This document shows positions 47,892 through 59,145 of a DNA stretch of 64,000 nt, piece by piece. The notes under the pieces are model-generated. The model did no database searches. It was not told the DNA's origin and saw only the letters and a list, made by a program, of their open reading frames with translations. The number at the start of each line of letters is the position of its first letter. The stretch's first letter is position 1. The position numbers and the translations under genes were made by a program. The DNA is from Scatophagus argus (lineage: Eukaryota > Chordata > Actinopteri > Scatophagidae): contig NC_058508.1 of NCBI RefSeq assembly GCF_020382885.2, positions 2,534,055 through 2,598,054 of the forward strand, in the 5' to 3' direction.

Positions 47892-50800
47892 TGTGGATAC
47901 GCAAGTCTGTCTGGTGATTAGTGTTCAGAACGATGATGAAGACTGTTGCTAACTTTACCTGAGATTCAGATGAGTGACGAGTGAGCAGGATAGCGGTTAA
48001 TACGGTAATTTGTTTACATATTTGTTGTCACTTTTTAGAAGGAAAATTATTGGTTTGCTTATCAAAATACGCAAAATTCTATTATATTATAAAAATACAT
48101 CTAATGCTATTGGACTAATTAGTTGGGGCAATGACAACCGTGTTTCTACCTGGTATTAATATAATAATATTGGCACAGCGGTGCTTCAAGAAAGTAGCCT
48201 ACTCAGATCCTTTACTTGAAGGTGCAATTTGTAGGATGTGGTAAGAATTTTTGTTTAAAACATTCAAAAAATGTACCAAAATTATCAGCAGAATAAATAG
48301 TATATGGCGCTTTGTCAGACTGCATAAAGTTGCTTTTCTCAGCTTTGCCCTGTAGTGCCACTGGACGCTTTTTAAAAGTCTGAAACAGCTGCAATGTAAT
48401 CCTCTGTGGCAACTGTCGAAGATACACGCCACTGAAAGTGCTTTTTGCCACCCACAGGCTCAGACTGATATTCTCAGGGTCTGATAACATCAGGGAAAGG
48501 ATCCTGAGTGAGAGAAACCTTTTTGTTAACATTCTTATCTTACAGGACACACAGGTCTTGCTCTGAAATCTCATGAGAGGAGAGCTATTACTTTATCTAG
48601 ACTGTTAAAAAAAAAAAATCTCAATATTATGCCATGAGTTTGGAAATAAATTCTTGCTGGAAAGTCCCTCTCAAGACAAGACAAGACCACTGAAGAGCGA
48701 AAGACCATCACTGATCAGCGGAAGCAGCAGGATTAGTGAGTGTGGACAGCTGTACAGTAGTCATCGTGGGACATGAATTAGTGGACAATCAAATGTAAAC
48801 AGCTGTTTCCGATGCAGAGATTTGGCTCCCTCTATGGTGTGACACAGTTTTATTCCCACTTTTAACCTGATCGTTTACAGATGGCAACAGGTGAGGGCAT
48901 GTTTACAAGGTTTCTGCATGTTGTAGCTACTGAGGTACCATTCACAAATACATTATGATTACTATTTTACTGGAAAAGTGTATGGGCTTCTCACCTCAGT
49001 TTCACATGTAGTCTTTCTAAAAAAAAAAAGATATGTCTTGTTCCTTGTTATTATATCCAGGTTAAAGATAAGGATACCTGTCTGCTCTTGTGTCATGTTT
49101 GATTCAGTTGAATTGTGGCTGGTCTCAGAGCCCCTCTGTAGCAGCTGTAAAGAGAGGTAAACAGAAATAAACAATCCAAATACAGTGAAAACAATGGACA
49201 AGAGCATAGTTACAAGAACATACTGTGCTGTGTTACCAAATAATTAGAGACTAAATCAAATACACAGACACTAGAGAATAAAACATCTCTACTTTATGAG
49301 AACCAATCACAGAACATCAGCGAAATGTTCTTGCTCTTCTTGTGCCCTTGTGCTTAAACAGTTTGTGACCTTTTTAGAGTTTTCTACATTTCTTAAAATG
49401 ATTCAAAACATCAACGGCTTTTCACACAAGTCATGAAAGTAGACAAAGAGAACCCGATCAAACAAATGAGACAGAAATATTATACTTGTGAGTTTATTTA
49501 TTCAAGAAAATTAACCATTAGTACATATATATGAGTTGCAAAAGTGTGTGAACGATTGCTTCACTATCTGGTGTGACCCCCCTTGTGCAGCAATTACAGC
49601 AACTAAACATTTCTGGTAACTGCTGTTCAGTTGTCTACAATTTTAGTCCATTCTTCAGTATAGAACCGTTTGTGGGTTTCCTCACATGAACCGCTTGTTT
49701 CAGGTTCTTCTACAACATTTCAATTGCCAGTTTCTCCTGAGATTCACCTCACTGACAGATGTCCTGACATTTTCCTTTAGAATTCACTGGTATTAATTCA
49801 GAATTCATTGTTCCATCAATAATAGCAAGTCATCCTGGTCCAGAGGCAACAAAACAGGCCCAAGAAGGGATACTACCTCCTCTATGTGGATGGGATGAGG
49901 TTCTGATGCTGGAATGATGCTGATGCTGGGGGGTTTTATTTCCCCCTTGCCACTCTGTCATGCACACTTTTGTTGTTCAGTATTCTCCTGATGGTGGATT
50001 CATGATCATCAGTTCCTCGGTAGTTACCCTGGGTTCCTTTGTGACCTCTCGGGCTGTTACACGAGTAGCTTCTTTGTTGGTGGACTACTCCTTGGGGGGA
50101 TTGTGCACAATCTGTCTGACCGTGAATTTGTGGAGTCCAAATTCTACAAATATGGTTTTGTAACTTTTTCCAGCCTGATGAGGGACAACAAATATTTTTT
50201 TAAAGTCCTCAGAAAGCTACTTTGTCTGTGCCACCATACACTTCCAAAAACATGTACTGTGAAGATCAGACTTTGACTCCCTCTTTTTTTATTTATTTAT
50301 TTATTTTTAAAATTAAACAGGGCACTGAATGACACCTGAGTCTCATCCCATTGATTGGACACGCCTCTGAACAGATGGACTCAAATTTGACTTTCAAATT
50401 AACTGCTTATCCCAGAAGGTCACATACTTTTGCAATTGACAAATATGTAATCTTGGAAAAACATTTTAAAAGCTTTATATATGTTTTTATTATATACATC
50501 GTGTGAAATTGTTACATTTTTATATCCGTATTTATTTAACATAAGACTGAGATTCCTTTTGTGGTGGCGTGCATGGGGTCTGCTGGGAGCAGCACTGGTT
50601 GTACAGTGGAGTTGAGAGGTCTCTCTAGGATGGAGCTTTCCTACCTGATGATTCTCCCAGTCTCTTCCAGTCTGCAGTAGAGCTCAGCAGACCACTCCAT
50701 AGAACAGGGCTAATGCTATCACAGACTTGACAAAGGTCCTGAGAAGTGCCCCCGTGTACTCCAAAGGACCTCAGTCTCCTCAGCAGGTACAGTCTGCTCT

Positions 50801-52870
50801 GGAGCTTCCTGAACAGTGCAGTGGAGTTGTCCATCCAGTCCAATCTGCTGTCAAGGTGACCACCTGGGTACTTATAAGAGTCCACTATCTCCACAGTGTC
50901 CATTCCCCTGGCTGTTCGCTGGTGTTGAGCCTGAGCGAGTGTCCATGCCTGAGGAAATCCACCTTTCCACAGTTCATTTGACATGGCGTGACAGCTGTCA
51001 TCTGAACCAGGGTGTGGACCAAACAACTGACCCTAAACTGCATGATTTCAGAAGTTAAATCATTAATAAATCCACCAATGAATGTGAAGCAGTTGATCAG
51101 GAAGTGATTCTTTTTAACTGTGTCAGCCATGTATATTTTTATGCAAATCATTTGCACATCAAGCATCCATTAGTGTTTAAGAGTGAGCCCACAATGATTT
51201 CATCCTGAATCATTTCTGTTTAAGATGCATCCTTTTCTTCCTGCCTCTGCCTTTTAGTCATTATTCATAACATGTAGTCTAATGACGCTTAGAACAATAT
51301 AATAAGTTATTTCGTCACAAGCTTTTCGTGACACCAAAAGACATAAAGATACAATTCAGAAGCATCAAAGTGCTTCAGAAACTTTAGTTTGTAAAATTTC
51401 CCAAGAAACCCTCCCCTCAGGACATCTGAGCCACGGCTCTGTGTGTCCCAGTAACCCAGTAATACCAGCATCCAGTTGCAGTGTGTTTTTCAGTGACTTT
51501 GCTATCTGGTTTTTACATTCAGATGATCTTGGAACAAAACAGATTTTCTGAAGATAAATTTAAGACTTGGTGAAATCAGTGATTTTGGATTTATTTATGT
51601 CTTGTGTGTAGTTATTTGATGTTAATGCTATTTGACTCAGGTCTTGAAACAATAATAATGCGTAACCATTAAATGCAAATGAAACAAACACATTTTTTGC
51701 GCCTGAACACATCCTGGAAATCAGTAACAGGATGCAAGCTGTCAGATTCACACAGGAAACAAGTTTGACCCCATGCTGGGGTGTCACATGTCGCTACTCA
51801 GTTTCCATCAACCCTGCTGTTCAATAATAAAGTAGACGAGACAGACTGCTGCGTCACCATCAGCAGCACACATCATACGACGACGGTTTTTGAAGAAACG
51901 TCTAAAGATGCTTACATGCACCGTGGAAGTTAACTTAATTCTGCTGCACTGTTGTGTGATCCACCACAGTCTGTGAATCAGGCTATATATGTAAAGATAT
52001 ATTTAGCTGTTTAAAAGATGAGAAGTCAAATGCAAATATTTGCCAAAGAAACTTTGATTTGGATGCTGAATTACTGAAACACTGTCCACTACGTTCCTGT
52101 TGTTTGTTTGGTGTCCAGCAGAGTTTTGGCAGGTGATGCGTTTTTGTAAGATCAAACACAAGATGTCTTAACCTCGAGGAGACACCGGATTGCTAGATTA
52201 TTGGAAAGTCTAACAATAGAATATCTTGTTAGTTTTATGCCTTTACGTACGCGAGTTGTTTTGAGATTTCAGCTCAGCAGAAAAAGTAACTCGGTCCACT
52301 TTTACCTTGCAACTTTAAAGTGATCAACACATTAATGCATCACTAATCACAAACCACAGATATAACATATACATTATTCTGAAATGGGCCATCCTGCATG
52401 ATGAATACTTTCACTTTTGGTATATTTTGATGCTAGTACTTTTGCACAGTACTTTTACTTCTCCCATTTCTGAGGAAAATATAGACAGCAGGGGCAGCTT
52501 AAGACCCACTTCCACGTTCTCCTCTCCAAAAACACAGAGTCAGTGACATGTCTCATTTAATATTAATTTAAAGTAAATTGGCAAGAAATATGAGCATCTT
52601 TATATATCGTCTTGAAAAGCAGTAAAACCAGCTTTTAAAGACAGGATGTGGAGGCAGAGTGAGACACTCTAACAGTGTCTGTGGAAATCAAATGAAATGA
52701 CTCAGGTAAAGGATGATTACGTCAAATCGTACTTAGGTACAGTACCTGAGAAACCTGGCAATCTTTCTTATCAGTAGCTAGAACACATTATTTACCTGCT
52801 GCTGGTCTCTGGCCATCCTGCGGTCCAGAGCATTCTGACGCCGTCTGGCCTCCCAGTGCATAGCTGACAT
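46771..52870 (-). CDS. ccdc200: Small gene matching CCDC200, four coding exons, 79 aa
   Basis: Reverse-strand exons in transcript order: 52870-52796 (75 nt), 49144-49078 (67), 46972-46893 (80) and 46788-46771 (18 nt including TGA). They total 240 nt with phases 0, 1 and 0 matching at all three joins. Each exon is flanked by consensus sites (GTAAAT, GTATCC and GTAAGT donors; TTACAG, TTCCAG and TTTACAG acceptors). The N-terminus MSAMHWEARRRQNALDRRMA and the C-terminus YTQQW resemble the remembered ends of human CCDC200 (HWEARRRQ near the start, YIQQW at the end), which lies between TMEM106A and ARL4D in human. The middle differs: an S/T/Q-rich part and then CPHCKGD, with one CxxC pair. The Q/P-rich stretch of the human protein is absent. 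No membrane segment or known domain. Function unknown. The assignment rests on end motifs, synteny and exon phases. Confidence 0.75.
47340..47490 (+). repeat. Decayed 3' end of a fish dispersed repeat in ccdc200 intron
   Basis: CATGAGATAACTTTTGTTGTGAATTGGCGCTATATAAATAAACTGAATTAAATT is the characteristic 3' tail of the same broad family as 45110-45390, with a diverged body upstream. Confidence 0.55.
47668..47739 (-). tRNA. tRNA-Glu, anticodon TTC
   Basis: On the reverse strand a 72-base gene begins TCCCATATGG and ends TATGGGAA, giving a full acceptor stem (TCCCATA/TATGGGA). The A box TGGTCTAGCGG, an anticodon arm with TTC in CTGGTTTTCACCCAG, and the B box GGTTCAACTCC are all present. It matches the vertebrate tRNA-Glu(TTC) pattern essentially throughout, has no intron and does not encode CCA. 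The nearest downstream run of four T on that strand is at 47626-47629, about 40 bases away. It lies within a ccdc200 intron on the same strand. Confidence 0.95.
47852..47890 (+). repeat. (GT)n microsatellite
   Basis: About 19 uninterrupted GT units about 110 bases upstream of the tRNA-Glu gene in the tRNA's own orientation. Confidence 0.95.
49380..50480 (-). mobile_element. Decayed Tc1/mariner transposon in ccdc200 intron
   Basis: TTGCAAAAGTGTGTGAAC at 49536-49553 and its inverted counterpart at 50418-50435 (16 of 18 positions agree) lie near the ends. Reverse-strand sequence from about 50240 to 50000 keeps nucleotide-level resemblance to the start of a Tc1-like transposase (GACAGATTGTGCACAAT; CATCAGGCTGGAAAAAGTTAC). 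The reading frame is broken many times and the left part is rearranged. It cannot encode a transposase. Confidence 0.7.
50560..51005 (-). mobile_element. Decayed LINE fragment (reverse transcriptase 3' part)
   Basis: The reverse-strand frame includes VEIVDSYKYPGGHLDSRLDW, then LFRKLQSRLYLLRRLRSFGV. This is typical of the region after the catalytic motif in teleost jockey/L2/CR1-type LINEs. Frame changes and stops are present. It is 5' truncated and part of the ccdc200 intron. Confidence 0.75.
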
Positions 52871-54721
52871 CCTGGCATTAACAGAGCAAAATTCACTATG
52901 GGATCATCTGACTTTGTAAACTGCATGGCTCCAGCAGTGCTGTGCTGTGATGTGTTAAGTAACTAAAACAACTTTGTGGTTCGCTCGCACATTAGGTGGC
53001 ATCAAGAATAATGCAGAATATATAACAACAGAACTGCAAAACAAACTTTCATTGTTAATGGGTGTGTACAGTGTGTTAGCACACAATTGCTTAAGCACAC
53101 ATTCATCTAGTACAGTAAATGCATTCCTTCAGGGTCATGTTTGTATTCACCAAATAAATTTAAGTTCGGTGGTCACTCTCTTTTTAGCTCCAGATTGGTC
53201 TCCACGACTCCTGAGTAGTGTTAATATTATTAACAAAAAATATGACCAAATATGTTCATCATATTGTTTTTCTAAGACTAAGAAGAGACAATGAAAAGGC
53301 AGCAACATGGCCATTAAATACTAACTGTGACAGTATCAACATGCCATACTGTTGAAGGACAAAAGACAAAATTTAAATGTCATTTTAAAAATAAAGATTT
53401 TTTTATTTTTGGGTTGCTGAACCCTGCTGGTTCAAAATGGGATCATGTCCCACATCTGGATGCATTACTTGGCACATCAAACCACCAGACAAGACACTTT
53501 CTGCAGAGCTGCACTCTTGATCCTCTTGTCTAACTTTGGGCACAAAATCAAATAAGTGCATCTCCCAATCTGTAAAACTTTTATTTTGAGTTTTGAGGGG
53601 TTGCCAGGGCACAAGCTTATGTGAAACATGTGTCCATTAGCCTGTATTGTTTATGATGCTGTTTTGTCCTATTGAAATGTACTGGAAACCACATGCCATC
53701 TGGCTCACATCCAGAGCTCACCTCAGACCACACCCCAGTGAAACTTTCAGCCAGAGAGGGCAGTGCAACACTTTCAGCCTGGTGTTAAGTTTCTGTTTGA
53801 CATTAAAAGTCAAAAGTGAGGAGGTGCCTTTACAATATATTTTTTTCTGACACCACATGAATATTTAGATATGCGCCTGCTCGTCTAACTGCATCATATC
53901 CATTTAACCTGATACAGTTTAACTCCCAAGCACTGCTGTCAGCTCCTCTGATTACTGATCTCTTTCCTGTGTTACCTGCTCTCCATGCCACCTGGGACAG
54001 ACCGGATACCTGTCACGGCCACTCGCCAGTAAGGCCCAGCTTGTTAACATTACGATGAGTGCTTATCTTTATCACTGTGTCATGCATGTACGTCCAGCTT
54101 GCATTAGTTTGCAAGATGGTTACATGTAACTTCTGTCAGTCAGTTTGTGTCAATAACGAAATTCATATATTATTCATAAATGTGATTGCGACCCTCTGTG
54201 CAAATCAAAGTTAACACAGTTTTTTTAACCAACTGCTGCACATCCTTTAAAATGTTGTGCTTTATTTGATTCCATTCATTGCGTGTATGCTGTTTTTCAC
54301 TTTATTATAATTAGTATTCACTCATCTGCATTCTGTGTATGTTATTTCAGCCTTACTTATGCTTGTTTTTCCACCTCATTTTGCATTGATTATGGCATCC
54401 TATCCCTGTTTTCATGACTCTTCATTGTATCATTATCAAATGGACATTCATTTCCTGTCCCTGTTTTTATGTTCCCCATGTGTCTCTTTTATGTGAAGCA
54501 CTTGATGCATGTAGCTTCTTTGGAGTAAAGAACTTTGAGCTGCATTTCTTGTATGACATGTGATATTCAAATTGTTCATTATTATTACTATCAACTGTAG
54601 ATCAAAAGCATTGTGTTGTTGTTGTTTTTTTATTTTGAAGTCAATTCATTAAAATATTACTCATTTTCCACTCATTCCAAAACAAGGAATAGCGAGCAGG
54701 TATAGAAGAGTGTTTGCTCAC

Positions 54722-54800
54722 CTGGCTTGTGTGCTGGAGAGAAGGCAGCTGCAGCGGCTTCAGTAGAGGACTGGTGAAGGCTGAGGTGTCAGTCTCTCTT
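54722..54800 (-). other. ccdc200: Predicted non-coding first exon of ccdc200
   Basis: On the reverse strand, sequence ending ...CACACAAGCCAG is followed by the donor GTGAGC (54721 downward). A TATA-like TATTTAA at 54832-54826 lies upstream of the exon. Splicing from here to the acceptor just before ATG 52870 would give the 5' leader. The exon's start is approximate and the whole call is inferred. Confidence 0.45.
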
Positions 54801-55357
54801 TACCTCTCTGCTATCTCTGACCCTGTTAAATAGAGTTTCCAGGCAACGTAATACTCTCCTGGGAAGCTTTTGTAAGACCGAAACAGAAAGGTAAGCAGGA
54901 TAAATCACTGTTCCCTGCCTCCTGTGGCTCACTAACAATGGCTCCACCTCACTGTGTGTGTGTGGCTCTCTGTGTGGATCTGAGTTTATGGCCTTGTTTG
55001 TTCTCTCAAACATTTTCCCTATTCACAGTAACTAATAAACCTACACCAGAATACATCGGGGAGTATTAAAGAGTAGTCCATCTTACTGGCCACTGCAGTT
55101 ATTTCTCCTGTCTACTAGCCATGAAAATATTTTTGGCACAGAATGAGGAGCATGGAGGATAAAAAATCTGCAGTGAATTGCAGTGTGTTTTTCTTAGAGG
55201 ATAAACATTTCTGCCCTCCTCAGCTCCTCTTTTGAACTGTAGAACCGAATAAAGTGACAGAAATGTACAAGTCACAACTTGCAACACCACATTTTTTCAC
55301 CTTACAGTCGTGTTGATCAGGTCTGATCATCCATTAGGGCCGCCATTCCTCCTGCAG

Positions 55358-55371
55358 ACAACAGAGGGCGC
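55358..55371 (+). promoter_or_regulatory. Candidate CTCF-binding motif
   Basis: ACAACAGAGGGCGC agrees with the CTCF core at 12 of 14 positions. The 63-base stretch 55357-55419 is also flanked by CTGCAG and GTAAGC, so it could be a non-coding exon. Both readings are tentative. Confidence 0.3.
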
Positions 55372-55823
55372 TGCTACCCTGTGCAATGATGGCCTGTGCA
55401 GCTGACTGCACTGGGATCAGGTAAGCAAATTCACCACCTCTGGATGAGGGCAGGAAAGACAAGGAAGCTGATCCCTCATGTACTCAGAACCACCCAGAGA
55501 GGCACACATACACCACACACGCACACACACACACAGTGAGGTGGGACCATTGAACCATGCGGGTTTCTGAGAGCAGATTATTCCAGATTATCTACTTTGT
55601 AAACCTGAGACAAACGTGGGAGAAGATGTTTACTTCAGTATTCAGTGGACGACAGGACAGCTTTTCCCAAACTTTTACTCACGCAGCAAATTGTCTTCCA
55701 GAGATGTTTTTTTTTATTGTTTTGATTGTCTTCTGTTCTAAGGGCTTGACAGTATTTGACATGTTTAAAAAGTAAATCCCTTAACCAAAACCAGGACTCT
55801 GATGACATTGTTACATTGTCTTA

Positions 55824-55885
55824 AATTTCCCCCGGGATCAATAAAGTATCTTTCTATCTATCTGTCTATTTATCTGTCTATCTAA
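55824..55885 (+). repeat. LINE-type 3' tail with degenerate (ATCT)n
   Basis: AAATTTCCCCCGGGATCAATAAAGTATC followed by TATCT-type repeats is the 3' end of a 5'-truncated fish LINE, the same tail type as 39510-39550. Confidence 0.55.
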
Positions 55886-57899
55886 TTTGTACAATACTTC
55901 CTTCAGCTCCTGCAACATTAAAATTTTAGATTGATGCATCAACAATTTTATGCCAAACATATATTATCCCGAGACTGATAATTATGTATAATGACTACTT
56001 TTACTTTTGGTACTAAATATATTTTCATGCTAACACTACAGGACTTCTACTTGTAATAAAATATTTTAACGATGTAGTCATGCTACCTGCTACTTGTTCC
56101 ACTCTAGTGCCAATGCTGGTCACACCCAACGCAGCTGATAACAGCCTCTAGATCTGAGTTGGTCTCTCTCTCTCACACACACACACGTATCTGAAGCTTC
56201 CATGATTTATATATATCTGCAAATCACCTGACAGCAGCATTATTTTATTCAAATTTCTAGCTGTTACTTTCTGTACTAGTAGCAGCTAATTTCTGTAGCA
56301 GGATCAAACAGCATTTAAAAAAAATGAGAACATTATGATCAGTTTTTTGTCCCCTCAGAACACCTCTGTTACTGCTTCCTGAACAAGCAGCCTGTCGACT
56401 GAAAGGTCATCACTTCTTTCACACACACACACACATTTGTACACACCTACATCATTATCATAATGAGTGTCGGGGATCAAGGAAAGAGCTACATAGACCA
56501 TTATCATGCAAATCAATACAGCAGACCCATTATGTCATACATGGCTCATACTGACCTGTGATGGCCTGCCAGCACTCTAAGCTGCTCTAACTTTTTCAGT
56601 TGGCCATTAGAGCTCTTTTCAGTTTCAACACATCACAGTCTGAGGTGAAGAAGCACTGTCACCTTTTCTTACCAGCTGTTGTTGATGCAGGCTCTTCATA
56701 GGAAAAATTGCTACCGAAAATCAAGGGATCATGTCTGGACTAGCCTCTATTCCACTAACTCCTGCCTCTCAATGCACACTTTCATTCAGTAATTGTGTAA
56801 TATCAACAAATGAAGCATGCAGCTCTGATTTACTTTACATATTCTCACACAAATCAGCTCTTCTGTAGGTAGAAGGTGAAACCGGTTATTACGGACATGT
56901 CTGAACTCACTGCAGCCTTGCAACGCCCTGATGGACTCACCACCATTGTTGAACTCACACGCTTAGAGCTTGTGGGAAAATGTGCCCATTAAAGGGCTGT
57001 AAAAAAAGAAAAAAATTCAATTGAGCCATCGTCTTTTATCAAAGTATGTGAAATGTACAACATATTGCCGGGTAAGGTTATGTCCCAACACTGGCTTTTT
57101 GTGGGATTTTTAGTATTTTCATACATAACACATGGGATTTTGAGTGAGATTTTCTTTCTTCTGGAACAAAATCCAGAAGTATTGGTTTCACTTTCTATTG
57201 ACGTGGATGGGGAGGGGGGGTCGTCAGATCATTAAAGTCTCACCTTTGTAAAAAGCATGGCACTCTACAGAATCATTGACTAAGAGAAAAACTACGAGAG
57301 CCTCCCATTAGTGCGTCACAGTAATATAACACTGGTGAATGGGTGCAGTGATATTGCCACATAATGATGTAGAAGATGTGGGAAAGTAGGGGATGGGGGG
57401 CTTCTGTGTAGTCACAAATGATGTGCTCTCTGGAGAGATAAAGTTCAATCAGTAAGAGACCCTCTGAAAAAATGAAATCCATTTAATGGACATTGATTCA
57501 TAGAGTAAAAATTCCATGTTCCATCAGCCATCTGTAATCCACTTGATGACCCTTGAAAAATCATTAATTCACACACACACACACACACACACGGGTCAGC
57601 CTGAGCCTGAGAGCTCATTCAAAAAGAAAAACAAAAAGACAAATCATAAAAAAAGTACTTCTAATAAAAGTAGTCTAGCTAAACTGACCATTTCCATTTC
57701 ATTGTCCTTTGTTGTTCTCTACGATTCAGAGGTAAACATTTTTTTTTTTTAGTAAATTTGCAAGTTAAATTTACATCACGTTGAACACGTCCACGAACAG
57801 CAACATTTTTAAATGTTCTTCAAAATAAAGTCGACTCAAATGGTTGCACAAGCCTGAGAAGACGACCAGGAGTTTGATAAGGGCCTGTCTGTTCCATTT

Positions 57900-58141
57900 T
57901 GCCGGTGTCCCTCCCTCTGTCGTTACGTCAGCAGCGGGGGGTTGGGAGAGTTTTTACCGGCGCTGCCTCCCTCTGCTCCTGCCACTGTTCGCCGGACAAG
58001 CAGGATAGCAGAGCGATTTGCACGCTTTAGCCTGGAGAACGACTACGGGATTATTTTTTTCGTCGAAACTTGGATATTTCTCACAAATTCGTCGCACTGC
58101 AACAATGTTGACTAGTTTAAAGAGTTTGGAAGTGCTGCCAG
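57900..58141 (+). promoter_or_regulatory. arl4d: arl4d promoter and non-coding exon 1
   Basis: GC- and CpG-richer sequence with a full CRE-like TTACGTCA at 57923-57930 is followed by an exon that ends at 58141, before the donor GTGAGA. No TATA box is clear. The exon contains the start of a small upstream frame (ATG 58105). It is probably spliced to the strong acceptor at 58840 (long pyrimidine tract, TCACTCAG). A second possible acceptor ends at 59134 (TTATTTTACAG). Confidence 0.55.
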
Positions 58142-58851
58142 GTGAGATATATTTTACTATTTAAAACGGAAATCCAAATAATCTGTTGTGCGTTCACTTT
58201 GTTGGAGCGCTCGCGACACCAATCCTTTGAAGATTCCGCCACGAAGCACACTACCGAGAGAAGAATAATATACTTTTTCTTTTCATTTTAACTCACTAAC
58301 TAGTGGACCTTGTTGTTTTGTGCAAAAACTATCAAATACCCTAAAGCATGTGTTTCTTTTTTTCCATATTTGTTGTTACTCGTATGTGAAGCTGTGTGCT
58401 GTGACTGGCACTACCAAAGTCCAGACCAGCCACTGCAGGCTTTCTTCGCTGTTGGAGGCTGTGTTTGATCTAAGTCGGTTTTTGTGCAGGATACAGCTGG
58501 AAAGAGAAAACACTACAGCTGCTGTCAGTGCCTTCTGCTGTGCAAATGTTCACAACAAACCTTTTTACCCCAGTCTTTTTTATATACATATATATATAAA
58601 CAACTACCACCTCATAATAATATTACACCATTTTCATTTTAAAAGTCTGCTGCACTGAACTTTTAAAAAGCTGGTAAACATCTTGCTTATGTGTCATTTT
58701 TTTTTTTGAAAAGTCAGTAAAGGTGCCCTTTTCACGTTGAGGTCTGCACCAAGTCTCATATAGCCTAATTCCTGACAGCCTAGTACCCTTGTTGAAATAG
58801 CTGACTCACGTCTTCCTCCCCCTCTGCTCTTTTCACTCAGGTCCTCAGTGA
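58105..58851 (+). other. Spliced upstream ORF of arl4d (15 codons)
   Basis: ATG 58105 (A at -3) opens 12 codons and one base in exon 1. Joined to the acceptor at 58841 the frame reads on for three codons and stops at TGA 58849-58851, giving MLTSLKSLEVLPGPQ. It would end about 295 bases before the arl4d ATG. This depends on the inferred splice. Confidence 0.4.
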
Positions 58852-59145
58852 CTGCAGGTTGCAGTCGCCCCCGGCCCCCCCCCCACACAGACACTGTCTT
58901 CCTGCACCAGCCTTTGAAGCAAAGCCAGGAGTGTGAACTGTTCTCCAGACAAATTCACCCCTCCCTGTCCTCTTCAAAGCGTCTCCAGAAACACACTTTT
59001 TTTTTTTGCTGCCAAAGAAACACAACCCAAGTGAGACAAGGACCCAGGAAAGCAGTGAGTTAGTGGGAGTTTAAAAGGAAGACCCACAAAAGGAAATCAT
59101 TTAGTTGTGTAAATATTTAGAGGGATTATTTTACAGGACCTAAAC

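Larger units (their letters stand above)
54833..57890. other. ccdc200-arl4d divergent intergenic region
   Basis: No coding sequence is recognised. It contains a CTCF-like motif at 55358-55371, a LINE-type tail with TATCT repeats at 55824-55885, several short CA runs (about 55520, 56170, 56425) and a longer (CA)n at 57570-57592. It separates the oppositely oriented ccdc200 and arl4d promoters. Confidence 0.45.

Noticed and set aside
55357-55419. 63-nt exon-like stretch flanked by CTGCAG and GTAAGC
   Set aside because: One frame is open, but no neighbouring exon with compatible phase or known protein was found; kept only as a CTCF-motif note.
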